DNA of 36,599 nt from Christensenella sp. UBA2853 (GCA_002350845.1 DEFL01000078.1:1-36599), one strand, 5' to 3'; numbered from the stretch's first letter, positions 1-8,938 are shown. A program made the numbers and translations. Notes: generated by a model not told the origin, from the letters alone.

Positions 1-39
1 CCACATTTTTCTAGCTACACCCGCATATATAAGGAAAGC

Positions 40-68
40 TTGCCAATTACTGGCAGGATGCTTATAAT
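40..68 (+). promoter_or_regulatory. Sigma-A promoter of the sugar cluster
   Basis: TTGCCA at 40-45 and TATAAT at 63-68 are separated by exactly 17 bases, giving a full consensus -10 and a 5/6 -35. Transcription should begin near 75, leaving a leader of about 100 bases before the ATG at 178. This argues against any start codon upstream of 75 for the first gene. Confidence 0.75.
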
Positions 69-177
69 CTCTTATGTATATGCTTTATTTGCGGGGCTTG
101 AGGTTCAACCGGATTTTCAGCACGCAGACATGAGGCTGTCGGGCGAATGCCAATACGAAAAGGAGCATGAACCGGGT

Positions 178-600
178 ATGAAGATCATCACCTTTGATTT
201 TGAAGAACACGGTGACGAGCGGGGCATCCTGATCTCCCTGGAAGAAAACAAGAATATTCCGTTTGATATCAAGCGGTGCTATTACATGTACAACACACAG
301 CCCGGCGTGAGCAGAGGACATCATGCACATAAATCCCTGGAGCAGGTGCTGGTCTGCGTCAGAGGAGAATGCAAAATACTTCTGGATGATGGAAAGACCA
401 GGGAAACCGTTGTGCTGGACCGGCCGAACAAAGGACTGTATTTATCCCACTTGATCTGGAGAGAAATGTTCGATTTCTCCGAGGATGCGGTCCTGATGGT
501 TCTGGCCTCTCAGCTGTATGATGAATCCGACTATATCCGGTCGTATGATGAATTCCTTCAATATGTCCAAACGAAGAACGGGGAGGAAAACGGACTGTGA
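178..600 (+). CDS. Sugar 3,4-ketoisomerase (FdtA/WxcM cupin family)
   Basis: The 140-residue product matches the small cupin ketoisomerases that convert a dTDP-4-keto-6-deoxyhexose to its 3-keto isomer before amination. The family signature is visible: ERG at residues 14-16, RGHHAH at 46-51 supplying the catalytic histidines, and Q56 in HKSLEQ. The frame stays open upstream to 40, but that would place the start inside the promoter. ATG 178 has AGGAG at 161-165 and gives the usual family length. The stop overlaps the GTG of the next gene, an aminotransferase, which is the standard partner. Whether the product is a Fuc3N-type or Qui3N-type precursor cannot be read from sequence. No rmlA or rmlB lies in the window to supply the dTDP-sugar. 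It is soluble and cytoplasmic. Confidence 0.85.
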   Translation: MKIITFDFEEHGDERGILISLEENKNIPFDIKRCYYMYNTQPGVSRGHHAHKSLEQVLVCVRGECKILLDDGKTRETVVLDRPNKGLYLSHLIWREMFDFSEDAVLMVLASQLYDESDYIRSYDEFLQYVQTKNGEENGL

Positions 601-1694
601 AAGTGATGAATATTCCGTATTTTGCTTTGCAGAAAACGCATGACCCGATGATGGCTGAACTGGATGCTGCCTACCAACGGGTCATGGAACGGGAATGGTT
701 TATTGACGGACAGGAAGACCAGCATTTTGAAAAAGCCTTTGCCGATTACTGCGGGGCATCCTGCTGTGTCGGGGTGGGGAACGGACTGGATGCTCTCCGC
801 CTGATTCTGCTTGCGGCAGGCATTGGTGAGGGCGATGAGGTGCTGGTTCCGGCCAATACATTTATCGCATCTGCCCTGGCCATCTCCTATGTCGGCGCGA
901 AGCCGGTTCTGGTGGATCCGGATCCGGAGACGGCTCTGATTACACCGGAAGGCGCAGCTCAGAAAATCACAGACAAAACACGTGCTGTTATGGTGGTTCA
1001 TCTCTATGGCCGCGTAGCGGAAATGGATGGATTGATGCAGCTGTGCAGGGAGCACAATCTCCTTCTGGTCGAGGATACAGCACAGGCACACGGAGCGGAT
1101 TACAAGGGAAAGAAAGCGGGTACATTTGGCATCGCCGGAGGTTTTTCCTTCTATCCCGGTAAGAATCTCGGCGCACTCGGAGATGCCGGCGCTGTGGTTA
1201 CAGATGATCCGGAGATTGCTGCCAGAGTGCGTGCGCTGGGCAATTACGGATCCACGCAAAAATATCACCACGACTTTGTCGGGGTGAACTCCAGACTGGA
1301 TGAGTTCCAGGCGGCCTTCCTTTCGGCCAAGCTGCCGCATCTGGACGCATGGACTGCACAGCGCCGTGCCATAGCGGAAACCTACCGGAAAGGCATCACC
1401 AATCCGAAAATCCGGCTGCTCAGGGAAGACCCCGGATGTGTCTATCACATTTTCCCGGTTTTCTGCACTGAGCGTGATGCCCTGAAGGAATACCTTGAGA
1501 ACCTGGGCATTCATACCCTGATTCATTATCCGATACCGATTCATCTGCAGAAGGCGTATGCCTCTCTGGGATATGTCCGGGGAGATTTCCCGGTGGCGGA
1601 AACACTGGCTGAGACTGAACTCAGCATTCCTCTGTATCCAGGCATGACCGAAGAAGAGATCGGATATGTCCTGGATGCATTGAACCGCTTCTGA
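597..1694 (+). CDS. DegT/DnrJ/EryC1/StrS sugar aminotransferase (FdtB type)
   Basis: This is a PLP-dependent sugar aminotransferase of 365 residues. It would transfer an amino group, probably from glutamate, to the 3-keto sugar made by the preceding ketoisomerase. Visible motifs are GNGLDAL at 61-67 for phosphate binding, VEDTAQAHGA at 158-167 with the PLP-pairing Asp, and SFYPGKNLGALGDAG around the Schiff-base lysine K189. The GTG start overlaps the previous stop as GTGA and sits about 10 bases after GGGAGG at 581-586. An in-frame ATG at 606 is the alternative. The retained lysine separates it from the lysine-less RfbH relative at 4098. The two-gene module is translationally coupled and likely makes a 3-acetamido-type sugar, although no acetyltransferase is present here. 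Confidence 0.87.
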   Translation: MKVMNIPYFALQKTHDPMMAELDAAYQRVMEREWFIDGQEDQHFEKAFADYCGASCCVGVGNGLDALRLILLAAGIGEGDEVLVPANTFIASALAISYVGAKPVLVDPDPETALITPEGAAQKITDKTRAVMVVHLYGRVAEMDGLMQLCREHNLLLVEDTAQAHGADYKGKKAGTFGIAGGFSFYPGKNLGALGDAGAVVTDDPEIAARVRALGNYGSTQKYHHDFVGVNSRLDEFQAAFLSAKLPHLDAWTAQRRAIAETYRKGITNPKIRLLREDPGCVYHIFPVFCTERDALKEYLENLGIHTLIHYPIPIHLQKAYASLGYVRGDFPVAETLAETELSIPLYPGMTEEEIGYVLDALNRF

Positions 1695-1813
1695 TTCATA
1701 CCGGTCCAAAGGGTCTTTCACTGCCTGAATAGACGGATACAGGACCTGCGCGTGTAGATTGGCAGAATCAAACGGCGTTTCAGGAAACACGACACGGAAA
1801 GAGAGTAGAAGAT

Positions 1814-2161
1814 ATGTCTTGGAGCATGAGAATCCTGCTGCTGCTTGGGTCAGTGATGACCGCTGTATATGTGCTTCGGAAAGTCCGAAAGAGCAAGATG
1901 CGGACTGAAGCTTCCGTCTTCTGGCTGCTTTTTTCGGTGGTCCTGGTCCTGCTCGGACTTTTTCCGGAGATCGCCATCGGTGTGTCCGAATGGGTTGGCA
2001 TACAGAGTCCGGCGAATCTGGTCTATCTTGTTGTGATCTTCCTGCTCATCATTAAGCTGTTCCTGATGGATCATCAGATTGCAAAGCTTCAGGATCAGCT
2101 GACACATGTTGCGCAGCATATCGCAATGGAAGAGCTGGAAAATGAGAAGGACAAGGCGTGA
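1814..2161 (+). CDS. DUF2304-like small membrane protein
   Basis: A 115-residue protein with an N-terminal hydrophobic segment (about residues 5-22), two more around 34-55 and 63-85, and a charged C-terminus that ends in a short helix rich in E and K. The pattern of a basic patch after the first helix followed by two close helices fits DUF2304 proteins, which are often encoded beside GT2 glycosyltransferases and GtrA. No enzymatic motif is visible. ATG 1814 is preceded by a weak GAGAGTAGAAG. The 119 bases before it show no clear promoter, so it is probably read from upstream. Its placement between the aminosugar genes and rfbF suggests a membrane accessory role in lipid-linked sugar export, which is inference from context. 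Confidence 0.6.
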   Translation: MSWSMRILLLLGSVMTAVYVLRKVRKSKMRTEASVFWLLFSVVLVLLGLFPEIAIGVSEWVGIQSPANLVYLVVIFLLIIKLFLMDHQIAKLQDQLTHVAQHIAMEELENEKDKA

Positions 2162-2164
2162 GAT

Positions 2165-2205
2165 TCCCCTGCGGACAAGGAAACGGAAGGAAGAGCAGCA
2201 GGGGA
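2165..2205 (+). repeat. 8-bp inverted repeat before rfbF
   Basis: TCCCCTGC at 2165-2172 is perfectly complementary to GCAGGGGA at 2198-2205, with a 25-base loop, in the gap between the DUF2304-like gene and rfbF. No T-run follows, so it is not a standard terminator. It could be an mRNA processing or stability hairpin. Confidence 0.35.
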
Positions 2206-2239
2206 GTTCGGAATACTCAGAAAAACAGGAGATGATTCA

Positions 2240-3025
2240 ATGAAAGCGGTTATTCTTGCAGGCGGTTTCGGCACGCGTTTTTCCGAGGAATCCCAGTTTA
2301 AACCGAAGCCCATGATTGAAATCGGCAATATGCCGATTCTCTGGCATATCCTGAAATGCTATTCTCATTACAATATCAATGAGTTTGTCATCTGTGCCGG
2401 CTATAAGCAGGATATGATCAAGAAATGGTTTTCGGATTATTTCCTGTATACATCCGATGTCACCTTTGATTTCACAAAGGAAGCGACCGAGGACCGCATT
2501 ATTATTCATAACCGCAAAGCTGAGCCGTGGAAGGTCACCGTTGTGGATACGGGCCTCAATACCATGACCGGCGGGAGAATCAAGAGAATCCAGCCATATA
2601 TCGGGGATCATACGTTCCTGATGACGTATGGCGATGGCGTTTGCGATGTGGATATCACAAAGCTGATTGAATATCACCAGTCCCATCACAAGCTGGCCAC
2701 TCTGACATCGGTTACACTTCAGCAGCAGAAAGGCATTCTGGATATTGGCGGAGACAATGCTGTTCATGCATTTCGCGAGAAGAATGCGTCTGACGGCGCA
2801 TCGATCAATGCCGGCTTCATGGTCATGGAACCCGGGGTGTTTGACTACATTGAAGGGGATCAGACTGTGTTTGAGAGAGAGCCGCTGGAGAGACTTGCAG
2901 CAGAAGGACAGCTGATGAGCTATGCACACCACGGTTTCTGGCAGTGCATGGATACAAAGCGTGAGCATGATCTGCTGCAGAAACTGTGGACGAGCGGAAA
3001 TGCCCCGTGGAAGGTGTGGGATTGA
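2240..3025 (+). CDS. rfbF: Glucose-1-phosphate cytidylyltransferase
   Basis: It makes CDP-glucose from glucose 1-phosphate and CTP, the first step to CDP-3,6-dideoxyhexoses. The 261-residue length is typical. The N-terminus carries the nucleotidyltransferase signature AGGFGTRFSEE (residues 7-17) followed by KPKPMIEIG (21-29), where the first lysine region contacts nucleotide and phosphate. A metal-binding Asp is expected in TYGDGVCDVD near residue 135. The start is fixed by CAGGAG about 7 bases upstream. Only two bases separate its stop from the ATG of rfbG, so the two are coupled. RmlA and GalU are less likely because the KPKPMIEIG spacing and the gene order F-G-H are those of RfbF/AscA. Confidence 0.95.
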   Translation: MKAVILAGGFGTRFSEESQFKPKPMIEIGNMPILWHILKCYSHYNINEFVICAGYKQDMIKKWFSDYFLYTSDVTFDFTKEATEDRIIIHNRKAEPWKVTVVDTGLNTMTGGRIKRIQPYIGDHTFLMTYGDGVCDVDITKLIEYHQSHHKLATLTSVTLQQQKGILDIGGDNAVHAFREKNASDGASINAGFMVMEPGVFDYIEGDQTVFEREPLERLAAEGQLMSYAHHGFWQCMDTKREHDLLQKLWTSGNAPWKVWD

Positions 3026-3027
3026 TC

Positions 3028-4089
3028 ATGCTGGATCTGGACTGGTACAAAGGGAAAAGAGTGTTTGTGACAGGTCACACCGGTTTCAAGGGAAGCTGGA
3101 TGTGCCGTGTCCTGCAGAAGGCCGGGGCTGAAGTGACCGGTTATGCGCTGAATCCGCCGACCGAGCCGGCGCTGTTTGATCTTGCTTCGCTCTCTGAAGG
3201 CATGCACGATGTCCGCGGAGATATTCGTGATCTGGAGAGCCTGCAGTCTGCTTTCCGGGCGGCGAATCCGGAGATTGTCATCCACATGGCAGCGCAGCCG
3301 ATTGTCCGCGAAAGCTACAGGGCACCTCGGGAGACGTATGAGACCAATGTCATGGGTACAGTCAATCTGCTGGAATGCGTCCGCCTGTCGGACTCGGTCC
3401 GCTCTGTGGTCAATGTGACGACAGACAAGGTGTATCTCAACCGCGAATGGCCGTGGGGATACCGGGAAGACGAGATGCTCGACGGCTTTGATCCGTACTC
3501 CAATTCCAAATCCTGCTCAGAGCTTGTCACACATTCCTATGTGAACAGCTTTTTTCAGGGCAAGGATGCGCCCATGGTTTCAACGGCACGCGCAGGGAAT
3601 GTGATTGGCGGAGGGGATTTTGCATCTGACCGCATCATTCCGGACTGTGTGCGCGCGGTGACGCGGGGAGAAACGATTCATATCCGCAATCCGTATTCCA
3701 CCAGGCCCTATCAGCATGTGCTGGAGCCGGTCTGTGCCTATCTGATGATCGCTCAGCGTCAGGCGGAGGAAAAGGAGAAGGCGGGCTGGTATAATGTCGG
3801 CCCGGATGACGCAAGCTGCGTGACGACGGGCGAACTGGTGAACCGTTTTGTCCATGCATGGGGGGAAGGTGCGCGCTGGGAGACCGCAGCGGAGGCCAAT
3901 GCGCCGCATGAAGCCAACTTCCTGAAACTGGATTGCTCGAAGATTCGCAGTGTGTTTGGATGGAAGCCTGTATGGGATATCGATCAGGCAGTCCGCATGA
4001 CGGTCGCATGGACAAAAGCCTGGGTGGACGGTCAGATGGTGATTTCGGAAATGGACCGTGAAATCGAGGCATATTTGCAGGAGAAGTGA
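3028..4089 (+). CDS. rfbG: CDP-glucose 4,6-dehydratase
   Basis: An extended SDR enzyme of 353 residues that converts CDP-glucose to CDP-4-keto-6-deoxyglucose with bound NAD. The dinucleotide motif TGHTGFKG is at residues 15-22, the TTDKVY strand at 131-136 and the catalytic YSNSK at 157-161. KGSW after the glycine loop is characteristic of this dehydratase subfamily. ATG 3028 lies two bases after the rfbF stop. The frame is open further upstream to 2986, but that start would sit inside rfbF and add an unconserved leader. The last codons overlap the weak GTG that precedes rfbH. Confidence 0.95.
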   Translation: MLDLDWYKGKRVFVTGHTGFKGSWMCRVLQKAGAEVTGYALNPPTEPALFDLASLSEGMHDVRGDIRDLESLQSAFRAANPEIVIHMAAQPIVRESYRAPRETYETNVMGTVNLLECVRLSDSVRSVVNVTTDKVYLNREWPWGYREDEMLDGFDPYSNSKSCSELVTHSYVNSFFQGKDAPMVSTARAGNVIGGGDFASDRIIPDCVRAVTRGETIHIRNPYSTRPYQHVLEPVCAYLMIAQRQAEEKEKAGWYNVGPDDASCVTTGELVNRFVHAWGEGARWETAAEANAPHEANFLKLDCSKIRSVFGWKPVWDIDQAVRMTVAWTKAWVDGQMVISEMDREIEAYLQEK

Positions 4090-4097
4090 AGAGACGT

Positions 4098-5438
4098 ATG
4101 CAGTGGAAGACAGAAGCTGAAGCCCGTGAATCCATTAAGAACATGGTGACGGATTATTACCGCCAGTTCAAGGAAAACAAAAAGGATTTTGTGCCCGGTG
4201 ACAGGATCGCGTATGCATCCCGGGTCTATGATGAGAAAGAAATGTGCGCGCTGACCGATGCCATGCTGGATTTCTGGCTGACGACGGGAAGGTTCGCAGA
4301 ACAGTTTGAGAAAGAGTTCAGTGCCTGGCTCGGCGTCCGGTGGGCCCACCTGGTCAATTCCGGGTCTTCTGCCAACCTTCTTGCATTCATGGTCCTGACT
4401 GCGCCTGAACTGGGCGAACGCCGGATCCTGCCGGGCGATGAAGTCATTACGGTGGCCTGCGGGTTTCCGACGACCGTGGCTCCGATCCTGCAGTATGGTG
4501 CGGTCCCTGTGTTTCTCGATGTGACCGTGCCTCAGTACAATATGGATATCTCCATGCTTGAGAAGGCGCTGTCACCGAAAACAAAGGCGGTCATGATTGC
4601 CCATACACTCGGGAATCCGTTTGATCTGAAAACCATTACAGCCTTCTGCAGGGAGCATGGACTGTGGCTGGTCGAGGACAACTGTGATGCACTGGGCAGC
4701 CTTTACACGATTGACGGTGAGACACGGTATACCGGCACCTGGGGCGACATCGGAACCAGCAGCTTTTATCCGCCGCATCATATGACGATGGGCGAGGGCG
4801 GCGCGGTGTATACCAACAACCCTCTCCTGCACAAACTGATTCTTTCCTATCGGGACTGGGGACGTGACTGCATCTGTCCTTCCGGCCATGACAACTTCTG
4901 CGGTCATCGGTATGATGGTCAGTATGGCGAGCTGCCTTTTGGCTATGATCATAAATATGTATACAGCCATCTCGGGTACAACCTGAAAGTGACGGATATG
5001 CAGGCAGCCATTGGCTGTGAGCAGCTGAAGAAATTCCCGGGCTTTATTGAAAAGCGCAGGAAGAACTGGGATCGTCTGCATCATGCGCTGGAAGATCTTC
5101 AGAACAGGCTGATTCTTCCGGAGCCTGCTGAAAACAGCACGCCGAGCTGGTTTGGGTTTATGGTCACGCTTCGCGAGGACAGCGGACTCGACCGGAGACA
5201 GGTCGTTCGTTATATTGAGGAGCACAATGTTCAGACGCGGATGCTCTTCTCAGGGAACATTCTTCGCCATCCGGCGTTTGATACGGTGCGCGGCACAGAT
5301 GCATACCGTGTTGTTGGGGAACTGAAGAACACCGATCTCATCATGGAACGGACGTTCTGGGTGGGTGTCTATCCCGGGATGACCGAGGCTATGCTGGATT
5401 ATATGGCCCAGGTGATCCATGAAGCCTGCGGAGCGTGA
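4098..5438 (+). CDS. rfbH: CDP-4-dehydro-6-deoxyglucose 3-dehydrase (E1)
   Basis: This is the unusual PMP- and [2Fe-2S]-dependent dehydrase that removes the C3 hydroxyl of CDP-4-keto-6-deoxyglucose. It belongs to the DegT aminotransferase fold, but the Schiff-base lysine is replaced by histidine in SFYPPHHMTMGEGG (H227 aligns with the lysine position). The cluster cysteines are visible: C258-x-C260-x7-C268, plus C196 in EDNCDALG, matching the C-x57-C-x-C-x7-C pattern of E1 with a few extra residues in the long gap. The product is 446 residues from ATG 4098. A GTG at 4086 overlaps the rfbG stop, but it is only about two bases from AGGAG, so ATG 4098 is preferred. Family knowledge says E1 needs an NADH-dependent iron-sulfur reductase (E3); none is encoded nearby. 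Confidence 0.93.
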   Translation: MQWKTEAEARESIKNMVTDYYRQFKENKKDFVPGDRIAYASRVYDEKEMCALTDAMLDFWLTTGRFAEQFEKEFSAWLGVRWAHLVNSGSSANLLAFMVLTAPELGERRILPGDEVITVACGFPTTVAPILQYGAVPVFLDVTVPQYNMDISMLEKALSPKTKAVMIAHTLGNPFDLKTITAFCREHGLWLVEDNCDALGSLYTIDGETRYTGTWGDIGTSSFYPPHHMTMGEGGAVYTNNPLLHKLILSYRDWGRDCICPSGHDNFCGHRYDGQYGELPFGYDHKYVYSHLGYNLKVTDMQAAIGCEQLKKFPGFIEKRRKNWDRLHHALEDLQNRLILPEPAENSTPSWFGFMVTLREDSGLDRRQVVRYIEEHNVQTRMLFSGNILRHPAFDTVRGTDAYRVVGELKNTDLIMERTFWVGVYPGMTEAMLDYMAQVIHEACGA

Positions 5439-5445
5439 GACAAGG

Positions 5446-5958
5446 ATGGAAAAGCTTCAGCATCTACTGAAACGGCTGGAAAACAGCCGCTTTGCTCCGC
5501 TTGTTCAGTTTGTCAAGTTCGGCCTGGTCGGCATTTCCAATACCGCGATTTCCTACGGTATTGAAATGCTCTGCTATTACTGGCTGCTGAAGAATGCAGA
5601 CTTTCAGGGAATCTGTTCCCTGATGGCGCGTCTGGGGCTGAGTGTGACAGGGGAACAGGTCAAAATCACCATCGTTACCGCGATTGCCTTCCTTGTTTCC
5701 GTCACGAACTCGTTTTACTGGAACAGCCGGTATGTATTCCGAAAGGATGCACGGACAGGCCGGGGAGAGATGGTCAGAACCTATTTTAAGACCATGGCGA
5801 GCTATGCACTGACAGGCATCATTCTCAGCCCCATCATCAAGATCTGGCTGAGCGGCATGGGAATGCCATACTATCTTTCCAGTATCCTCTCCATGGCCGT
5901 GACGATTCCTCTGAACTTTGTAATGAATAAATTCTGGGCTTATCGGGAAAACAAATGA
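5446..5958 (+). CDS. GtrA-family membrane protein, probable polyprenyl-sugar flippase
   Basis: A protein of about 170 residues with four predicted membrane helices. The first follows the basic stretch FAPLVQFVKFGLVG, which together with NTAISYG is the classic GtrA opening. The C-terminus NFVMNKFWAYRENK is equally typical (NF..NKFWVF). GtrA proteins are thought to flip undecaprenyl-phosphate-linked sugar made by GtrB-type transferases, and the next gene is such a transferase. ATG 5446 is used here. An ATG at 5419, inside the end of rfbH, has a somewhat better-spaced site and would add nine residues. The central loop (about residues 50-70) is longer than in the shortest family members. The stop overlaps an ATG of the next frame. 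Confidence 0.85.
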   Translation: MEKLQHLLKRLENSRFAPLVQFVKFGLVGISNTAISYGIEMLCYYWLLKNADFQGICSLMARLGLSVTGEQVKITIVTAIAFLVSVTNSFYWNSRYVFRKDARTGRGEMVRTYFKTMASYALTGIILSPIIKIWLSGMGMPYYLSSILSMAVTIPLNFVMNKFWAYRENK

Positions 5959-6032
5959 TCCCCCGCATGGCCGCTGCAGACCGGGAACACATGCAGATGT
6001 TCCCCGGATCAATGGAATGGGAGAAATGTGAC

Positions 6033-7043
6033 ATGTCACAGGCGGAAACCAGGAAAAAGCTTGTAAGCATTATGGTGCCCTGCTTCAATGAAGAAGAGAA
6101 TGTGGTGGCGATCGCAGGTGCCATTGTGGACCAGATGAATCAGCTTCCGCAGTATGATTATGAGATTCTGTTTATCGACAACTGTTCAACGGACGGTACA
6201 AGGGCATTGATCCGGTCGGTCTGCGCACAGAATCCCAAAATCCGGGCGATCTTTAATGTGAAGAATTTCGGACAGTTCAACAGTCCGTACTATGGCATCT
6301 GCCAGACGAGCGGGGACTGCACCATCTCCATCTGTGCCGATTTCCAGGATCCGGTGGAGATGATACCGGTGTTTCTGAAATACTGGGAGGAAGGCTATCA
6401 GATTGTCTGCGGCGTAAAGACCTCTTCAAAAGAAAACCGGATGATGTACTGGCTGCGCGGCGTGTACTACAAGCTGATCCGCAAGTATTCCGAAGTTGAA
6501 CAGATCGAGCAGTTTACAGGGTTTGGCCTGTATGACCGGTCGTTTGTGAATGTGATGCGGGAACTCAACGATCCCACGCCCTTCCTGCGGGGGATTGTGG
6601 CGGAACTGGGTGGAAAGCGGAAGGAAGTTCCGTATGAACAGCCCAAGCGCAGAGCGGGAAAGACACATAACAACTGGTATACGCTGTATGACGCGGCCAT
6701 GCTGTCCGTGACCAGCTATACCAAGGTCGGCATGCGCATGGCTGTGTTTGGCGGCGCACTGCTTTCCATTATCAGTGTGATTGTCGGGTTGATCTACCTG
6801 ATCCTGAAGCTGATTTACTGGGACTGGTTTGATGCCGGACAGGCTCCGCTTCTCATCATGACCTGCCTCATGTGTTCGATCCTTCTGGCCTTCATGGGGT
6901 TCCTGGGCGAATATATTTCGGCGATCAATCAGCGGGTAATGCGCCGTCCACTGGTGGTGGAGGAAGAGCGGATCAACTTTGACCAGCAGGGGCAGGACGT
7001 CCCTGCCGAAGAAGCACAGGACGGGAAAAAACAGAAATCGTAA
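6033..7043 (+). CDS. GtrB/DPM1-like GT2 glycosyltransferase
   Basis: A family 2 transferase of 336 residues that likely loads a sugar onto undecaprenyl phosphate at the inner face of the membrane. The N-terminal domain shows VSIMVPCFNEEENV (residues 11-24), FIDNCSTDGT (47-56) and the DxD-like CADFQDP (101-107). Two C-terminal membrane helices lie around 235-260 and 272-292, as in GtrB and YfdH. ATG 6033 has GGGAG nine bases upstream. An ATG at 5955 overlapping the gtrA stop would add 26 residues without family similarity. Adjacency to GtrA supports a flip-and-transfer pair. The sugar is unknown, but the surrounding CDP-sugar genes suggest a deoxysugar. Confidence 0.88.
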   Translation: MSQAETRKKLVSIMVPCFNEEENVVAIAGAIVDQMNQLPQYDYEILFIDNCSTDGTRALIRSVCAQNPKIRAIFNVKNFGQFNSPYYGICQTSGDCTISICADFQDPVEMIPVFLKYWEEGYQIVCGVKTSSKENRMMYWLRGVYYKLIRKYSEVEQIEQFTGFGLYDRSFVNVMRELNDPTPFLRGIVAELGGKRKEVPYEQPKRRAGKTHNNWYTLYDAAMLSVTSYTKVGMRMAVFGGALLSIISVIVGLIYLILKLIYWDWFDAGQAPLLIMTCLMCSILLAFMGFLGEYISAINQRVMRRPLVVEEERINFDQQGQDVPAEEAQDGKKQKS

Positions 7044-7100
7044 CCAGATAAAGGCATGCAGTGAATATCCATGCCGCATGAAGAGGGAGACGAGTGTGCC

Positions 7101-8933
7101 GTGAAAATGAGACTGGCGGACTATGTGGCATCATTTCTGGTTGAGCATCAGGTGACGGATGTCTTCAGTGTGGTCGGCGGCGGTGCGATGCATCTCAATG
7201 ACGCCCTGGGACACTGTGAAGGACTGCATGTCACTTACAATCATCATGAACAGGCCTGTGCCATTGCTGCGGAAGCTTACGCCCGGCTTGAAAACAGGAT
7301 TGCGGCTGTCTGCGTGACAACAGGCCCCGGCGGGACCAATGCCCTGACCGGTGTTGTCGGCGGATGGCTGGACTCGATCCCTATGCTGATTCTCAGCGGA
7401 CAGGTCCGATATGACACCACGGCCAGGTATGCTTTCAAGGAAGCCGGCGCAAAGGTTCGTGCCATGGGGGATCAGGAATACGACATTGTCAGGTCGGTCG
7501 AGCCGATGACAAAGTATGCGGTCATGATTGAAGATCCCAGGCAGATCCGCTATGCGCTGGAGAAGGCATGGCATCTGGCAGTGACGGGCAGACCCGGTCC
7601 TGTATGGATTGATATACCGGTCAATTTTCAGGGCGGGCTGATTGAAACCGACACGCTCCCAGCCTATGATCCGGCGCAGGACGATGCCCTGCTTCCGCCG
7701 TCGGTGGATGAGGAAACCGTGAAGTTTGTGCTCGATCGGATTCGCAATGCGAAGCGGCCTGTATTCCATGCAGGGTATGGCATCCGTCTTTCCGGGGCGT
7801 ATGATGTTTTTCGGTCTGTAGCAGAAAAGCTTGGAATTCCTGTGGTCACTTACTGGAACGCGGTGGATCTGATCGAAAACGATCATCCGCTGTACTGCGG
7901 TCGGGCAGGGAACATGGGAGACCGGGCGGGAAACTGGGCGATCCAGAATGCGGATCTGATTCTGGCTGTCGGCACCCGCATTTCCATCCGCCAGGTGGGG
8001 TACAACTGGAAAACCTGGGCGAGAGCCGCCGAAGTGATCATGGTGGATATTGACCAGGGCGAAATGAAGAAGCCTACGCTGCATGTGGAGCATCCGATCT
8101 GGGCCGATGCAAAGGACTTTCTCAGCCGTCTGGATGCCATGGCGGAAAAACCTGTGTACTCCGGAAATGCATGGCTGGAAACGTGCAGAAAATGGAGAAC
8201 GGAATATCCGGTCGTGCTGCCTAGACACTGGGAGGAGAATGGTTCGACCGCCAATGTCTATGCGTTTATCTCCTATCTGAGCAGTCAGCTTCCGGAAAAC
8301 AGTCTGACCGCCGTCTCCAACGGTGCATGCTGCGTGGTCGGCAATCAGGCCTATGTCATTCAGAAAGGAAGCCGGATGGCGAACAACAGTGCCATCGCCT
8401 CCATGGGGTATGGACTTCCGGCTGCCATCGGCACGTGTATCGGCGGCGGAAGGCGGAATACGATCTGCCTTGAGGGGGATGGATCCATCATGATGAATCT
8501 GCAGGAACTGCAGACCATCCTGACCAACCGACTGCCGATCAAGATCTTTCTGATCAACAACCAGGGCTATCAGTCGATCCGCATCACACAGAATAATCTG
8601 TTCAAAGAGCATTCCAAAGTGGGCATCGGACCTGAATCCGGTGATCTCTCTTTTCCTGAGTTCAGGAAGATTGCCGAAGCCTTTGGATATCCCTATTTCA
8701 GCGCCCACAGCAATGCGGAAATGAAGAGTGTGGTTGACACGGTGCTGAAGATGGATGGGCCCGTGTTCACGGAAATCTTCACTGACACAAAACAGGTGTG
8801 GGAACCCAAGAGCAGCACCAAGCGGCTGGAGGACGGGACGCTTGTCAGCCCTCCGCTTGAGGACCTTGCGCCGTTCCTTCCGAGGGAAGAACTGAGAAAC
8901 ATCATGCTGATTCCACTGATGGATGAGGAATAA
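7101..8933 (+). CDS. Thiamine-diphosphate enzyme, acetolactate-synthase-like, YerE type
   Basis: About 610 residues with the full layout of the acetohydroxyacid synthase superfamily. The N-terminal Pyr domain has GGGAMHLNDAL (26-36) and the catalytic E50 in NHHEQACAIAAEAYAR. A central domain follows, then a C-terminal PP domain with the thiamine signature GDGS at 459-462 and NN at 486-487. Its place after rfbFGH and before an SDR points away from branched-chain amino acid synthesis. It points instead to YerE of Yersinia, which transfers a two-carbon unit from pyruvate to C4 of a CDP-4-keto-3,6-dideoxyhexose. No ilvN or ilvC is adjacent. GTG 7101 sits 11 bases after GAGGGAG; ATG 7071 and ATG 7107 are alternatives. 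The substrate assignment is inferred from context. Confidence 0.78.
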   Translation: MKMRLADYVASFLVEHQVTDVFSVVGGGAMHLNDALGHCEGLHVTYNHHEQACAIAAEAYARLENRIAAVCVTTGPGGTNALTGVVGGWLDSIPMLILSGQVRYDTTARYAFKEAGAKVRAMGDQEYDIVRSVEPMTKYAVMIEDPRQIRYALEKAWHLAVTGRPGPVWIDIPVNFQGGLIETDTLPAYDPAQDDALLPPSVDEETVKFVLDRIRNAKRPVFHAGYGIRLSGAYDVFRSVAEKLGIPVVTYWNAVDLIENDHPLYCGRAGNMGDRAGNWAIQNADLILAVGTRISIRQVGYNWKTWARAAEVIMVDIDQGEMKKPTLHVEHPIWADAKDFLSRLDAMAEKPVYSGNAWLETCRKWRTEYPVVLPRHWEENGSTANVYAFISYLSSQLPENSLTAVSNGACCVVGNQAYVIQKGSRMANNSAIASMGYGLPAAIGTCIGGGRRNTICLEGDGSIMMNLQELQTILTNRLPIKIFLINNQGYQSIRITQNNLFKEHSKVGIGPESGDLSFPEFRKIAEAFGYPYFSAHSNAEMKSVVDTVLKMDGPVFTEIFTDTKQVWEPKSSTKRLEDGTLVSPPLEDLAPFLPREELRNIMLIPLMDEE

Positions 8934-8938
8934 TGCAA

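Noticed and set aside
558..1790. A 410-codon minus-strand open frame
   Set aside because: It is the shadow of the PLP aminotransferase. Composition is atypical and no start signal is present.
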